Assembly (NCBI GenBank): GCA_026874595.1
Contig: CM049307.1
Location: forward strand, 97,710,330 to 97,774,329
DNA length: 64,000 bases
Reading direction: 5' to 3'
Source of the DNA: Sipunculus nudus
Taxonomy: Eukaryota; Annelida; Sipuncula; Golfingiida; Sipunculidae
A program made the position numbers and the translations under genes. Shown here one piece after another: positions 45,191-59,086 of the stretch (the first letter of the stretch is position 1; each line of letters starts with the position of its first letter). The notes beneath the pieces are model-generated. The model worked only from the letters and a program-made list of their open reading frames with translations. It was not told where the DNA came from and ran no database searches.

Positions 45191-48100
45191 AGACCTAAAT
45201 CACCAAAACATAGGATTTGTTAAACAACGTGAAAGTCAATCGCTCCATCCTCTCAACCACATCCACAAAAGTATCCACAAAAAGGGATCTCTACACCTCT
45301 CCACAGAACATTAACATTCAGGACGTATCATTAAATTAATGTTGTCCTTTGAATAATTCAATTCTATATATCCTTTTCCATATAAGGTGATAACCCTGGG
45401 TGGTAAGACCAGGTAATAGTTATTATTACAGGTGGGGTATTCACCTGGCCTGGTTAACACCAGGATATAAATGTAAGGAAGCGTAGTTCGAAACCGAAAT
45501 GGAATTCTGCGCATGTACATGCTTAATTTAGCTAGGTTACCTCAACACACCAAAACTGGGATATTTTTTTAAGGAATTGATCCCTCGGTGTTAATGGTAA
45601 ACCAATCACGTTTCAAAATCGTGGATCCACTCTATATGTATTACCTGGGTTATTTGGAACATGAGAAAATTATGTAATAATGTAAGAGATTCATATTTTG
45701 TCTTATATTTTGCCACATTTCCATCCTTCTGAATTCAGAATATTAATATAAAACTCCGGTCTTACTGGTCCGAGGCAGAGAAAATATGTCACCGAGTTCA
45801 ATCCTGAAGGACACGGAAAACAATTCTGCAAACCTCGGAAAAACTGAAATACACAATGCATTTATATTTAAAATATGAAAGAGAGCGTCCAATAGAAGTT
45901 TAATGATTTGCAGATTTACTGAGCCAGGTTATGGGGTGTCTTATAAAATCATGGCTGTGTTAATATTGTTCATTTTCTCTTTTATTTTATTGTACACCAG
46001 TAAACCTGATACAAACTTTTCTTAAGGGTCACGCAATGCTACTGTATATATTTCTATGATCTGCCCCCCCCCCCCCCCCTCCCCCCGCGGAATTTAACCT
46101 GAAGTCACTGCCGGCCTTATTATGCTGACATGCACAAATTACAACAATTTGTTGTGACGGCGTGCTGGCGGTTGTTAGAGCTCATCCCAGCGACACCTTA
46201 AGTTAGTTAAGAGATCCTTGGACGTACACTTGATCATGCATGGTAAACATAGGCCCGACGGTAATTGTGATATGTTGCTTTTCTTAGTTATTGTTTCTAT
46301 TTTTAAAACGGCGTGATAAACTTATTACCTAAAGGACAGTCACACAATATAAACCAATGTATTACTTATTATAATGACAATAATAACACTGTTAAGTATT
46401 TTTTGTGTAATTATGTCATGTTAAACTATAAGGCACAACGAAATCAACCATTGCCTTGTCTGGTATGCCTTGATCCTTATAATATTAAAAAGAGGACAGT
46501 GAAAGTGTGAGTTTCATTTTCCTTGCTAAAGGAAAAATGTGCATCTTGTCATGATTAAAGCTAATCAATGGACACATCCTAAACCAGATTTGTTTTAACA
46601 GTCAATAAAATCATTATGATAATAACATCGAAACTTGAAGGAGTAGGCCTAGTACTTTGTATTAGTGTAATAATATAGTATAATATATAACATGATTTTT
46701 GTCATCAAAACCCCATTCAATTAGTATTAGTTTTTATTATAATAAATGTTGATTATATTATTATCATATATATATATATATAATATTTGCATTTGTATTC
46801 CGAATGTGTGTACTGATATGACTAAAGCCTAAAGTCAACAGCTACATAAATACGTTAACCCAGAGAGGACAGCGTGGTGCGCGGCACATTAATTTTGTTG
46901 TTTTTACAGTTGTTTCCTTGTGCTGTGGAACCGTACATTTACTGGTACTTAAAACATACTACCACAAACAACCATTAACCAGTACTGATCAAATCTGAGC
47001 TTGTTATCACAGCTTTATACAATGACACATAATGGTTTTTGGTCAATGATAAATTAATTCAGATAATGCTTACTGTGTAAACAGTAATTTCGACCCTGCC
47101 GTGGACACGACCTGCTGATTATCTGGTTCTATGATAACGTTTTTGACATGTTGTTTCTACTTGTCCGCATCCGGATATGGTCAGAAATTACACATGATGA
47201 CATATACAGGCGTGTCTGCGTGCACGGGTACAGCGTCATGTATCGCGAACATGGGTCGATTCCTGAATTCCTCCGTCAAAGATCTTATGCGCTTGAACAT
47301 TAAAAAAAACTTAAAGCACTCAAGTTTCTAACGCTCAATAGATGGAATATCACATTTATAATGCTTTGAAAAATTGAAATGTGCGATAAACCTCTTTCCT
47401 ATATCAGTAACTTACTGATGTCAAGAGATGATACACATAATTTATAACGTGTAAATGTGTAACTGACCATTTTAGTTATAAATTATATATATATATTTAT
47501 ATATATCATACTTAATTGTATTTTCAAACAGCATTTGGCCATACCTTATTTTTTGTTATTATTTTTCAATAATAAACTAATAGATGTGGTCACACCAATA
47601 TATTATATAAATAAATACAATTGTGGTCACACCTTATTTTGGTCATTATTTATGACTGATAAATGTGATCACATGACATGTTGAATAGAGCAGCAGTTTA
47701 TATGATCAGTGGAATACACACACCCGACGGTTGTTTACGTTTTGGCGGCAGGATGTCGTCACCTTGAACGTAAGTCAAGTAAAATGCGGATAAATCGAGG
47801 ACAAATCGAGATAAAGCTGTGTATCTATATATGTATGCAATTACACATTGACTATTGGACATCATCTTACTATTTAACATTTTATAAATGTACATTACAT
47901 ATACAGTATTCATGACGTCGTCTCTGGACGCCTTTGTTTTCAGTCGTGGGTATTTTCGGTAAACTACCCTTTTCGAAAGTATTGTGGAAAAATTTAATTG
48001 ATAGGAACCCAGCAAATAAGATATATTTACAGATTCTACGGATCGTGAACTTCATCATGCGAGAAATATTTTATTGAAATGTGGTCACACATTTTCTTAT

Positions 48101-48649
48101 GAGAAACAAAATTAAGGGTCCGTAAAATTGCATTACCACAAAATATACATAAAAATAAATAATCTATCTAAAACTTTTATTCATTCTTTCTGAGCTTGTG
48201 ACAAAATTATTCATAAAACTCCATAAAATTCATTATGAACCTTTAGATATACTTTTTGATCATCTAATCGAAAGCGATAGATTTCTATGGATACACTATC
48301 AGCAAGTGAGATAATGGTGTCAATGATGTGATGATGGAACAATGGAATGACGAAATAGCAAACTCATAATGGAGTATAAGAGGGACATTTTCATAAGTTC
48401 TGTATAGATGAGACTTTCTTTATCCAGTAGTGAGAACAAGGGAGCACGGAGCGATAGTGTATACGATACAGGTAAACTGAAATGAGCAAGTTGTCCGCCA
48501 TACCTGTTGAACAAACTACAATAAAATATACGTATTTTCTTTGGTTTTTAATGAAATTTTTGGAAAAGTGGACCTGGGGGCAAGGAATGACTAATTATTT
48601 TCTCATTGTTAGTATGTTTAACGTTTAGTATATGTTGATGCGGACCCAG
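45191..48649. other. No recognised gene
   Basis: AT-rich non-coding sequence. A poly-C tract lies at 46064-46086 and a short TA run near 46768-46782. The stretches TTGTGGTCACACCTTATTTT and TTTGGCCATACCTTATTTT near 47530-47640 hint at a small local duplication. No exon or RNA gene can be supported. Confidence 0.4.
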
Positions 48650-48745
48650 GTGATGGCGGAGGTGAGTGCTCTATAAATGCTCTCAAAATTTGTGACAATC
48701 ATTTGTACTGTATGGAGTCAAAGTTATTATAAGTTAATGAATCAC
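48650..48745 (-). mobile_element. GGCGGAGG-type element, terminus fragment
   Basis: GATGGCGGAGGTGAGTGCTCT followed by CAAAATTTGTGACAAT is the reverse orientation of the left terminus seen at 54786 and 35290. Only the terminus is recognisable. Confidence 0.4.
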
Positions 48746-49401
48746 ACTGGCCATTTTGAGGTGATATGTTGCAAGATTTTCATATAAGGTAAATATTTGT
48801 ACGTATTGGCCCTCCATTTTTGCTTTAAAATAAAAAGTGACCGAAAAAAATTACTAACCCCTTTAGAAAAATTGATTTCAGAAACTATTTTTTGGCAAAG
48901 GTTTGGGCTACTGATTACATAAATGTAGGGTGTCAACTTTTTTAAAAAGAAAAAATAATACTCCGTGACATATGCTCCCATACTAGTTATTAACATCAGG
49001 AATTGACCCCCTCCCCCTCCCTCCGCCATGTGAGGTGGATTTCATGTATTTCAATATTCTATATGATGATACGGAGCTCAAATGACTTCAATTTGTGATA
49101 GTATCCAGAGTTGCCAGTAGGGGGCGATGTATGATGCTGGACTCAGGGCCGTCTTGTAGAGGGCGCTATAAGTAGGGCAGGCGCACTTTTTAGAACCAGG
49201 GAGGTCATCTCTTGGTATGACTTGATTAAAGTCCATGGTGACTTCGTTTTGATATGTGTCACCCCTAATATAAATGTTTCTCTTCTTTGCTATTCCAATT
49301 AGCAGAGCGCAAAAGCAGCCACCGCCACCCCCCCTCTCTCTCTCTCTGTCTGTCCACATAAAAACTAACATAATACTCTTTTTTGTTTTATGAATGCAAA
49401 C

Positions 49402-49462
<61 letters not shown>

Positions 49463-50320
49463 ATTATTATGATTTATTATTATTATTATAACATATTTTA
49501 GTAACCTTTCATTGATAACGCGTACAAGATGATAGATATTGTCACTATAATAGTTAGCTGAATATAATTCATCAATATCACATCTTAAATCATTGTTGAT
49601 TTGGAGATTAATATTTTCTGGGAATGAGCTTACATTATTATTATTATTATGGAAAAGAGGAAATATATATATTTAATATATACGTATGATGGGTCCGAGT
49701 CACAACCACCGTTTTCTTGCCAGATCACTAGAGCCCTGGGCACCCCGGCATGTAGACCTCGCACTCGCTCCGAAATTAGAAAAATTCCGTCCTTACCGAA
49801 CCGCACCTACAAAGAAAAGCCTCGACCTGCCCAGCCCTGCAATGGGGAGTTCAACCCGCAATGATTGGTTACCTGTTGTGAGTGGAAGGCATTTCCTTGT
49901 TATTCTGATGGTATGACTTTATTCAATTAATTTGCTAGCAGGGGAGTGTCATGGGTTATCACAGACTAAAATACAATTGTTTATTTGCCTTCCATAAAAT
50001 AGTTTCAACACACTTAATATCTTCAGGTATATAGTTCAACATAGGTTCAGCAGATCCACTGAAAAACGTTTTCTGTGCTCTCCCCTAGACAATGAAGCAG
50101 AAATACCAAATCTAATTTAATTAATGACAAAGTAAGCAGCGCTATATGCTTGACTGTTTAGACAAAAGACGAAGCAATTTGGACGAGTAGGCTCTGTATT
50201 ATAAAAAAGTAACATTACTGCATAACACAAAATTGGTGAGAGATCTTGTACATAAATTGACAGTGTCTTCTTAATCTCAACTCATCAGAAATATATGTGC
50301 AAAGTTCTTGCAAATAAATA
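48746..50320. other. No recognised gene; (ATT)n at 49402-49461
   Basis: Non-coding apart from short ORFs. A long ATT trinucleotide run (49402-49461) and a CT-rich run (49333-49350) are present. Positions 49690-49870 are clearly richer in G+C than the surroundings and could be an old repeat or a fragment of an exon, but I cannot name it. Confidence 0.4.
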
Positions 50321-50329
50321 GTTAAGAGG

Positions 50330-53300
50330 TCCCAGGGACAACAGGACAGGGTCCCAGTTTTGTAGAGCACCACAAGCTATAGTAACAGGGCAGTGTCTCA
50401 GGACAGTGTGGACGAGCAGAGGAACACTACAATCCAGAGTCGTAGGACAGCAGGGCCTGGTCCCTGGACAACAGGACAGGGTCCCAGTTTTGTAGAGCAC
50501 CACAAGCTATAGTAACAGGGCAGTGTCTCAGGACAGTGTGGACGAGCAGAGGAACACTACAATCCAGAGTCGTAGGACAGCAGGGCCTGGTCCCTGGACA
50601 ACAGGAAAGGGTCCAAGTTTTGTAGAGCACCACAAGCTATAGTAACAGGGCAGTGTCTCAGGACAGTGTGGACGAGCAGAGGAACACTACAATCCAGAGT
50701 CGTAGGACAGCAGGGCCTGGTCGCAGGACAACAGGACAGGGTCCCAGTTTTGTAGAGCACCACAAGCTATAGTATCAGGACAGTGTCTCAGGACAGTGTG
50801 GACGAGCAGAGGAACACTACAATCAAGAGTCGTAGGACAGCAAGGCCTGGTCGCAGAACAGCAGGACAGGGTCCCAGTTTAGTAGAGCACCACAAGCTAT
50901 AGTAACAGGGCAGTGTCTCAGGACAGTGTGGACGAGCAGAGGAACACTACAATCCAGAGTCGTTGGACAGCAAGGCCTGGTCGCAGGACAACAGGACAGA
51001 GTCCCAGTTTTGTAGAGCACCACAAGCTATAGTAACAGGGCAGTGTCTCAGGACAGTGTGGACGAGCAGAGGAACACTATAATCCAGAGTCGTAGGACAG
51101 CAAGGCCTGGTCGCAGAACAGCAGGACAGGGTCCCAGTTTAGTAGAGCACCACAAGCTATAGTAACAGGGCAGTGTCTCAGGACAGTGTGGACGAGAAGA
51201 GGAACACTACAATCCAGAGTCGTAGGACAGCAGGGCCTGGTCGCAGGACAACAGGACAGAGTCCCAGTTTTGTAGAGCACCACAAGCTATAGTAACAGGG
51301 CAGTGTCTCAGGACAGTGTGGACGAGCAGAGGAACACTACAATCCAGAGTCGTAGGACAGCAGGGCCTGGTCGCAGGACAACAGGACAGAGTCCCAGTTT
51401 TGTAGAGCACCACAAGCTATAGTAACAGGGCAGTGTCTCAGGACAGTGTGGACGAGCAGAGGAACACTACAATCCAGAGTCGTAGGACAACAGGGCCTGG
51501 TCCCTGGACAACAGGAAAGGGTCCAAGTTTTGTAGAGCACCACAAGCTATAGTAACAGGGCAGTGTCTCAGGACAGTGTGGACAAGCAGAGGAACACTAC
51601 AATCCAGAGTCGTAGGACAGCAGGGCCTGGTCCCTGGACAACAGGAAAGGGTCCCAGTTTTGTAGAGCACCACAAGCTATAGTGACAGGGCAGTGTCTCA
51701 GGACAGTGTGGACGAGCAGAGGAACACTACAATCCAGAGTCGTAGAACAGCAGGGCCTGGTCGCAGGACAACAGGACAGGGTCCCAGTTTTGTAGAGCCC
51801 CACAAGCTATAGTAACAGGGCTGTGTCTCAGGACAGTGTGGACGAGCAGAGGAACACTACAATCCAGAGTCGTAGGACAGCAGGGCCTGGTCGCAGGACA
51901 ACAGGACAGAGTCCCAGTTTTGTAGAGCACCACAAGCTATAGTAACAGGGCAGTGTCTCAGGACAGTGTGGACGAGCAGAGGAACACTACAATCCAGAGT
52001 CGTAGGACAGCAGGGCCTGGTCCCTTGACAACAGGAAAGGGTCCCAGTTTTGTAGAGCACCACAAGCTATAGTAACAAGCTATAGTGGACGAGCAGAGGA
52101 ACACTACAATCCAGAGTCGTAGGACAGCAAGGCCTGGTCGCAGGACAACAGGACAGGGTCCCAGTTTTGTAGAGCACCACAAGCTATAGTATCAGGACAG
52201 TGTCTCAGGACAGTGTGGACGAGCAGAGGAACACTACAATCCAGAGTCGTAGGACAGCAAGGCCTGGTCGCAGAACAGCAGGACAGGGTCCCAGTTTAGT
52301 AGAGCACCACAAGCTATAGTAACAGGGCAGTGTCTCAGGACAGTGTGGACGAGCAGAGGAACACTACAATCCAGAGTCGTAGGACAGCAAGGCCTGGTCG
52401 CAGAACAGCAGGACAGGGTCCCAGTTTAGTAGAGCACCACAAGCTATAGTAACAGGGCAGTGTCTCAGGACAGTGTGGACGAGCAGAGGAACACTACAAT
52501 CCAGAGTCGTAGGACAGTAGGGCCTGGTCGCAGAACAGCAGGACAGGGTCCCAGTTTAGTAGAGCACCACAAGCTATAGTAACAGGGCAGTGTCTCAGGA
52601 CAGTGTGGACGAGCAGAGGAACACTACAATCCAGAGTCGTAGGACAGCAAGGCCTGGTCGCAGAACAGCAGGACAGGGTCCCAGTTTAGTAGAGCACCAC
52701 AAGCTTTAGTAACAGGGCAGTGTCTCAGGACAGTGTGGACGAGCAGAGGAACACTACAATCCAGATCGTAGGACAGCAAGGCCTGGTCGCAGAACAGCAG
52801 GACAGGGTCCCAGTTTAGTAGAGCACCACAAGCTATAGTAACAGGGCAGTGTCTCAGGACAGTGTGGACGAGCAGAGGAACACTACAATCCAGAGTCGTA
52901 GGACAGCAAGGCCTGGTCGCAGAACAGCAGGACAGGGTCCCAGTTTAGTAGAGCACCACAAGCTATAGTAACAGGGCAGTGTCTCAGGACAGTGTGGACG
53001 AGCAGACGAACACTACAATCCAGAGTCGTAGGACAGCAAGGCCTGGTCGCAGAACAGCAGGACAGGGTCCCAGTTTAGTAGAGCACCACAAGCTCTAGTA
53101 ACAGGGCAGTGTCTCAGGACAGTGTGGACAAGCAGAGGAACACTACAATCCAGAGTCGTAGGACAGCAGGGCCTGGTCGCAGGACAACAGGACAGGGTCC
53201 CAGTTTTGTAGAGCACCACAAGCTATAGTAACAGGGCAGTGTCTCAGGACAGTGTGGACGAGCAGAGGAACACTACAATCCAGAGTCGTAGGACAGCAGG

Positions 53301-54180
53301 GCCTGGTCGCAGGACAACAGGACAGAGTCTCAGTTTTGTAGAGCACCACAAGCTATAGTAACAGGGCAGTGTCTCAGGACAGTGTGGACAAGCAGAGGAA
53401 CACTACAATCCAGAGTCGTAGGACAGCAGGGCCTGGTCGCAGAACAGCAGGACAGGGTCCCAGTTTTGTAGAGCACCACAAGCTATAGTAACAGGGCAGT
53501 GTCTCAGGACAGTGTGGACGAGCAGAGGAACACTACAATCCAGAGTCGTAGGACAGCAGGGCCTGGTCCCAGGACAACAGGACAGGGTCCCAGTTTTGTA
53601 GAGCACCACAAGCTATAGTAACAGGGCAGTGTCTCAGGACAGTGTGGACGAGCAGAGGAACACTACAATCCAGAGTCGTAGGACAGCAGGGCCTGGTCCC
53701 AGGACAACAGGACAGGGTCCCAGTTTTGTAGAGCACCACAAGCTAAAGTAACAGGGCAGTGTCTCAGGACAGCGTGGACGAGCAGAGGAACACTACAATC
53801 TAGAGTCGTAGGACAGCAGGGCCTGGTCGCAGAACAGCAGGACAGTGTCACAGTTTTGTAGAGTACCACAAGCTATAGTCACAGGACAGTGTCTCAGGAC
53901 AGTGTGGACAAGCAGAGGAACACTACAATCCAGAGTCGTAGGACAGCAGGGCCTGGTCGCAGGACAACAGGACAGGGTCCCAGTTTTGTAGAGCACCACA
54001 AGCTATAGTCACAGGACAGTGTCTCAGGACAGTGTGGACGAGCAGAGGAACACTACAATTTATAGTCGTAGGACAACAGGGCCTGGTCGCAGAACAGCAG
54101 AACAGTGTCACAGTTTTGTAGAGTACCACAAGCTAAAGTCACAGGACAGTGTCGCGGGACAGTGTTGAATATAGGAAGGA
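50330..54180 (-). repeat. 130-bp minisatellite, about 29-30 units
   Basis: On the + strand each unit contains GTCGTAGGACAGCAGGGCCT, GGTCGCAGGACAACAGGACA, GGGTCCCAGTTTTGTAGAGC, ACCACAAGCTATAGTAACAG, GGCAGTGTCTCAGGACAGTG and TGGACGAGCAGAGGAACACT. Two variant classes are visible: one with GCAGGACAACAGG and TTTTGTAG, the other with GCAGAACAGCAGG and TTTAGTAG. The second class fills most of 52250-53100. One unit is shortened near 52073-52090. The right edge (53800-54180) is more diverged. Regularly spaced 68-codon minus-strand ORFs are by-products. Confidence 0.97.
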
Positions 54181-54560
54181 CACTGCAATCTAGGGTTCCA
54201 GGACAGCAGAGACTGGTCGCAGGACAGTAGAGCACCACAAGCTATAGTCACAGGACAGTGCCGCGCAGTAGGACAGTGTCACCTGATTTTCGAACACCAC
54301 AACCCAGAGTTGCAGAACAGGGCATTAGGACACTAACAATTTAGTGTCACAGGAGTGTAGGACCATGACCTGGTGTCGCAGGACATCGTATAGTATTTTA
54401 GGGACAATGTCCGGCATCTAATATGTCACAACACAGAATATGACGCCACAATCCTACCTGTGTCACAGGATAACAGCACACATGACAGTAGGGGAGAGAA
54501 GGCAGGTTGTCGCAGGACAATCCGACTTTGTTTCACGACAGTTCAAATTTTATCGATTTC
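54181..54560. repeat. Degenerate border of the 130-bp array
   Basis: Pieces of the unit (AGAGCACCACAAGCTATAGT, GGACAGTGTC, CGCAGGACA) occur at irregular spacing, grading into unrelated sequence. This looks like decayed edge units that escaped homogenisation. Confidence 0.6.
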
Positions 54561-55544
54561 ATGTCACCAGGGATCAATTGTTTTGCTTTTACTCACCTGT
54601 TCTCCATCAATTTGTGTTAACAATTTATCTGAAATAAAGCAGTAACATACTACCTCAAACATATGATCTTTACCTGTACCAACTATACTGTAAGACGTTT
54701 AGAAATGCAACATAATGCATAACTCACCTTGAAACCATGATTCACAAGTATAAGTTAAAATTAATTATAGAAAGCCCTCACGAAGCGCATACCTCCGCCA
54801 TCACCTGTATCTGAATACTGGCCTCCTCAAAATTTAATGAATGCGTACTTTTCATTGTACCACCAGGTAAAAGACATTATTCTCTGAAAACCCTGGTTTC
54901 TTGGCCTTAAACAACCTTTTATAATTTGTCCTTATACGGGGTGCATTTTAAGCTGATCAGAAGTGTTTGAAGTTCTAAAATTTCTTTAAAATATACTCTG
55001 GGGTTATTATACACATATTTACCTACTATACAAGAAGGAAGACTGTTTTATATGATCCTGTAATAAAGATCATGAATTTGCGGATAATGGGGTTAGCGTT
55101 CTGTTTGCCTAGGCTTGCTAAAATATGCGTGATGATGTAGGGAAAAAGTACTCGACCATCGACGTTTTACCCGATCAGTGCTGCAACTGAAGGATTAGTG
55201 AGTGTGTGAACAATTGTAACGTAGGCGGTATTTCTTAGGGTTATAAAAGCCGGTGAATTACGCAAGAATTCTCAACCATTACTTATAATTAACTCTTAAT
55301 TATTTTGAGTCTTATTCATTAGGCTATATTGTCATTCGAATTATATATTTTGACGAGTTAATTTGGCGCAGGTTTGAAGTAACCTGTAATATAATTCTGA
55401 GGGGGCGTATCAGGGTCAGTCAATCAGAGGACGCTGTTTAGAAAAATCAATAAATGACATCGCCATGCGGCCAGAAAGTAAAATTAGCCAAGTGTAGCAC
55501 TTGCCGGCAATTTTGACTAAAATTGTCGTTTATGTGAATTCATG
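54561..55544. other. No recognised gene; GGCGGAGG-type terminus at 54786
   Basis: CGAAGCGCATACCTCCGCCA (54780-54800) matches the left terminus of the GGCGGAGG family. A TATA-like GGGTTATAAAAGCCGG at about 55239-55254 stands out but no downstream exon can be shown. Otherwise non-coding. Confidence 0.4.
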
Positions 55545-55920
55545 AAAATAATTTGGTTTCTTTTTTATTTTCTTGTGATGTATTATTGTATGAGTATTAT
55601 TGGCTTTCTCCTGGGTTTTGTGAATGGCTTCTATGTTTGTGTACTAGTCTACTTTTCATTGTACCATCAGCAAGGCTTGCTAAAGTCATGTGGCTTACAG
55701 ACCACGGTAACCATGATCAGTCCGTATGTGTCGGGCTACAAAACAAGGCCAGTCAAAAAGAGGGAGGGGCGGGGGTAGACCCAGTAACGGCACTGTGGTA
55801 TATGGGATTGGGGGTGGGGTGGGGGTGGGGGGTAAACCACACGATCAAATACCCCAAGACTATCGCATTCCAAGCTTTAAAACAAGCGTGTCACGACCAC
55901 GAAACATCATTTTGACAGAA
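55545..55920 (+). repeat. Dispersed element 'D', copy 2
   Basis: Second copy of the 7205-7690 sequence, without the secondary insertion. An ORF of 78-120 codons can be read through it. The equivalent frame in copy 1 contains a stop (TAG in CTTATAGACC) and small indels, so I regard it as non-coding. A G-rich tract (GGGGTGGGGTGGGGGTGGGG, about 55808-55832) lies inside. Confidence 0.75.
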
Positions 55921-57776
55921 TACTTATGACATAATCTCATATTTCAATTACTTTCTTTAATAACAAAGTTACCATGAAGACGATACGACGCCATTTACAG
56001 ACTATAGTCCATAAAATCCCTATAGCCCTGTAGCCCAAAGGAGACACATTTTGGGGCAGATTAGTTAACTGTGGAGATTTTCTATGGGAAAACAAAGGCA
56101 GCAGCAGGCAAAAAGGACCAAATTTGGCTGGATCCAATATATACCTGCATTTTAATTCCACTGGTACAAATTCAGGATTTTCTGTTTTGCCTTTGGGCAC
56201 TTCTAGAAGCTTTTTATTTTTTGTGTGGAGATAACCGCCTCCAGGTTATATTTTGTCCTATCTTATTAAGAGTTCCATTTCGATTGTGGAACCGTATCAA
56301 CCGCACCTGCGGATCAATCATCTCCATTGATGGGTCATAAAACTCCCCACCGTAAAACATCTTACCGCTCCTCTCCTGAGCTTTGACCTCCCGCCTTCCC
56401 GAATTTAGGTCTGTGCTCTACCGAAAGACCATAATGAAACGGTTATCATGCTATATCTATATCCGTTATCAGGAATCCGCTTGAATATTTAGAAATATAC
56501 ATTTGAAAATGTTTAGCATTACTTCTAAAAAACTAAAGTGTGTGTATGTTTAAATTAAACACCGGCTATAATCGTGGTATCTTTTTTTAGATTGTTTTAA
56601 GACTGCATTTATATACCTTGTTTATATTACCGTGACTGGTGAATATTGATACGAAGTATTTGTACTTTTCTACACAATTGATTAACTATTATAATTACCA
56701 GTACAAGCCCTTTTCGGCAGGCTTGAGGTTGTTAATCGCCCAAACCAAAACTGGCAATATTATTGGAAATACTTCTAAGTTTAATGCTGTTGTCAAATCC
56801 TCATTTACCTTTTATCCGCTTCCGCAACCAATTATAAGGTTTTTAGACCAATTTTTGCGGCCTGGACCCTCTCCCATTTTCCCGACCTGGTGACCTTTTT
56901 TTGGTTGGGCCCCTCTTTTTGCTACATCCTGGAACCGCCCCTGAGGCTTGGTGCCCGAATATCAGTGACAAACACTTATTGTTGTGACAAACTGTGGCGG
57001 CTTGCCATCTTTTTTTAGGGTTAGGGTCAGCACACGTCGCTCATTGACATATTGCAAGCGCTTATTTTTTCGTGATAATTTTGATTAATTCTGATCTTTC
57101 AAAGGTTAGGATTTTCACCAGTATCTTATTGACAAGTACTTATTTTTTGTGACAGGTTTTGTTTATATGTTTAGACTTATGGTCAGTATGTGGAATTATA
57201 GAATGCTTTCATTTGAAGTGTCAAGGGAAATGTAATGAATTACAGTTATATGAATCTTGCTTGTTGTAACATTTCAGGGTTCAGGATTATGACTGGTGCT
57301 TATCAGATCGTTTTTCCGCTAAGAGACTGTGTCCATGTTTCCCTCTCCAACATTATTTTCCTGAACATGAGATAACTATATTATCAATTGCCGACACGAC
57401 CATTTTGTAATTTCATCTTTCAAACGCCATACTAATAACCGATACAATCAGAAGTGAAATAATTTTTTATGGCTCCAATTAAGCAAATAGGTTTGTAAAT
57501 GAGCCAAACTTGCATGTTCTAGTTAGTATTCTCTGTTTCTTTATATATTTCCTTTAGCCCAGGATGATTAAATTTCCAGTTTACCTTTACGTCTGTTTGT
57601 CAGGCTGGTAAAGATAGCTTCGATACGGAGATTCCAGTATTGGGTATTAAAATACAAATTACAGGTAAAGAGAGTGCAGTTTAAATTCTGCAAGTTAATT
57701 TTGTAATTTGCTCATCATGTTGCACTACGTAAATTAGATTAATTATTATATACGTAAATAGAACCTGAATTTTAAG
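55921..57776. other. No recognised gene
   Basis: Non-coding, AT-rich; short ORFs only. No mobile element or RNA gene can be supported by eye. Confidence 0.4.
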
Positions 57777-58097
57777 GAATGCAATCCTCCGCCATGTGGA
57801 GGGTCCCTATTGTCGGATGGTCCCAAACTATGTTTGCATTCAGCTATTCCGCCGTTATTCCAAGGTTAATTCGTCCATAAGTGACTTTACATTTGTGGAT
57901 ATTCCTTGATGAGGTTCCAGTATCCGGATCATTTGCCGAACCCACAATAGAATATAATAGATTCTTCACTAGCCATTGCCGAAATGCCCTGAACATTTCA
58001 CGAGATTCCGTTCATAATTGCGTGAGGTATATTGTGAACAAAAACACAAACACACACACATTAAAGAGGATGAAAGTATACCCTCCTGGCGGAGGCT
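57777..58097 (+). mobile_element. GGCGGAGG-ended short element, complete
   Basis: Starts CAATCCTCCGCCATGTGGAG and ends CCTCCTGGCGGAGGCT. The CCTCCGCCA near the left end and TGGCGGAGG at the right end are inverted repeats, and the right end itself folds (CCTCC-TGGC-GGAGG). Upstream of the right end lie GATTCCGTTCATAATTG and an ACACACACAC tract, the family signature. About 320 bases, no coding. Confidence 0.6.
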
Positions 58098-59036
58098 ATT
58101 TCATGTATACATCAGTAACATAAGTAAATTTTGTTGGACAACATTGAAAATTATGTTTATTTATTTTATTTATCAGTGATAAGATCAATCATAGTAATTA
58201 ATATTAGATATGACAATTATTTGGAATAGAAGGCGTGGCACAAGTTGTACTAGATCGCCACTTCTGGCACCAAAATGACGCGTTTTGTTTGTCAAATATT
58301 TCACAAAATACTCCAATAACATTATGGGTTGATTATTAAATGAACAAACAAGAACTTAATTCTTGTTAACGCGTAAATTTGAATTCCCGCATACCTAGAA
58401 ACCCGTATCTATTCAGATGGAACCGTCCCTCTAAAACCCGCTCAGATAACTTAGCACGGGGCCGGGGAACTCACCCTTCACCCCGGCTGGTCAGTTGAAC
58501 GTTTGTTTTTGTCAGTGTTAGATCCTTGCATATCGATGAAGCATATGGCGACCCGCTCGTAGGAAAATTCCAGACTTGAAGCGAGCATTGGCAGGTCTAA
58601 AAATTCTATTTGAGTTGTTGCCACCAAAGCAGATAATCCTCGTAAATTATTCTTTGTTGCTTCAGCTAAGAGATAAGATAGGGGTGTCATATGATTCGTA
58701 TTTGATTTGGACAGCTATAAAAATGGCTTATTATGCAAGTCTGAGAGCTGGGGGGGGGGGGGGGACTGACATAGCTAGATGTGGTTACGTTATCAACATC
58801 AACTGCTCCCGGACAAACATCTGTGCCGTGTGACCTAAGTACTTGGTGCAACGAGATACCTTATATGATGCGAACCAGGAAGAGCCATTGTTTAAACTTT
58901 CAAATGCATACATTCTCACAAATTCTCTGTTTGCTATATTAACGTTAGCTGGAATTTAAAGTGATCAATATAGTGGTCATTCTTTCTTTGGTTTGGTGCC
59001 ACCGACGTAGTAATTGCACAGCTGAGGGAAACTAAG

Positions 59037-59086
<50 letters not shown>

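Noticed and set aside
44277-45191. Minus-strand ORFs encoding repeats of VHCF-x-D/SPLFQGL type
   Set aside because: Product of the 40-bp minisatellite read in successive frames.
50285-54238. Regularly spaced 68-codon minus-strand ORFs
   Set aside because: Each is the same reading of one 130-bp satellite unit plus part of the next; the period is not a multiple of three and no gene structure is present.
55542-55915. Possible small gene conserved between 55.5 kb and 7.2 kb
   Set aside because: The two copies are similar at DNA level throughout, including non-coding parts. The reading frame in the 7.2-kb copy has a stop and indels, so the similarity reflects a repeat family.
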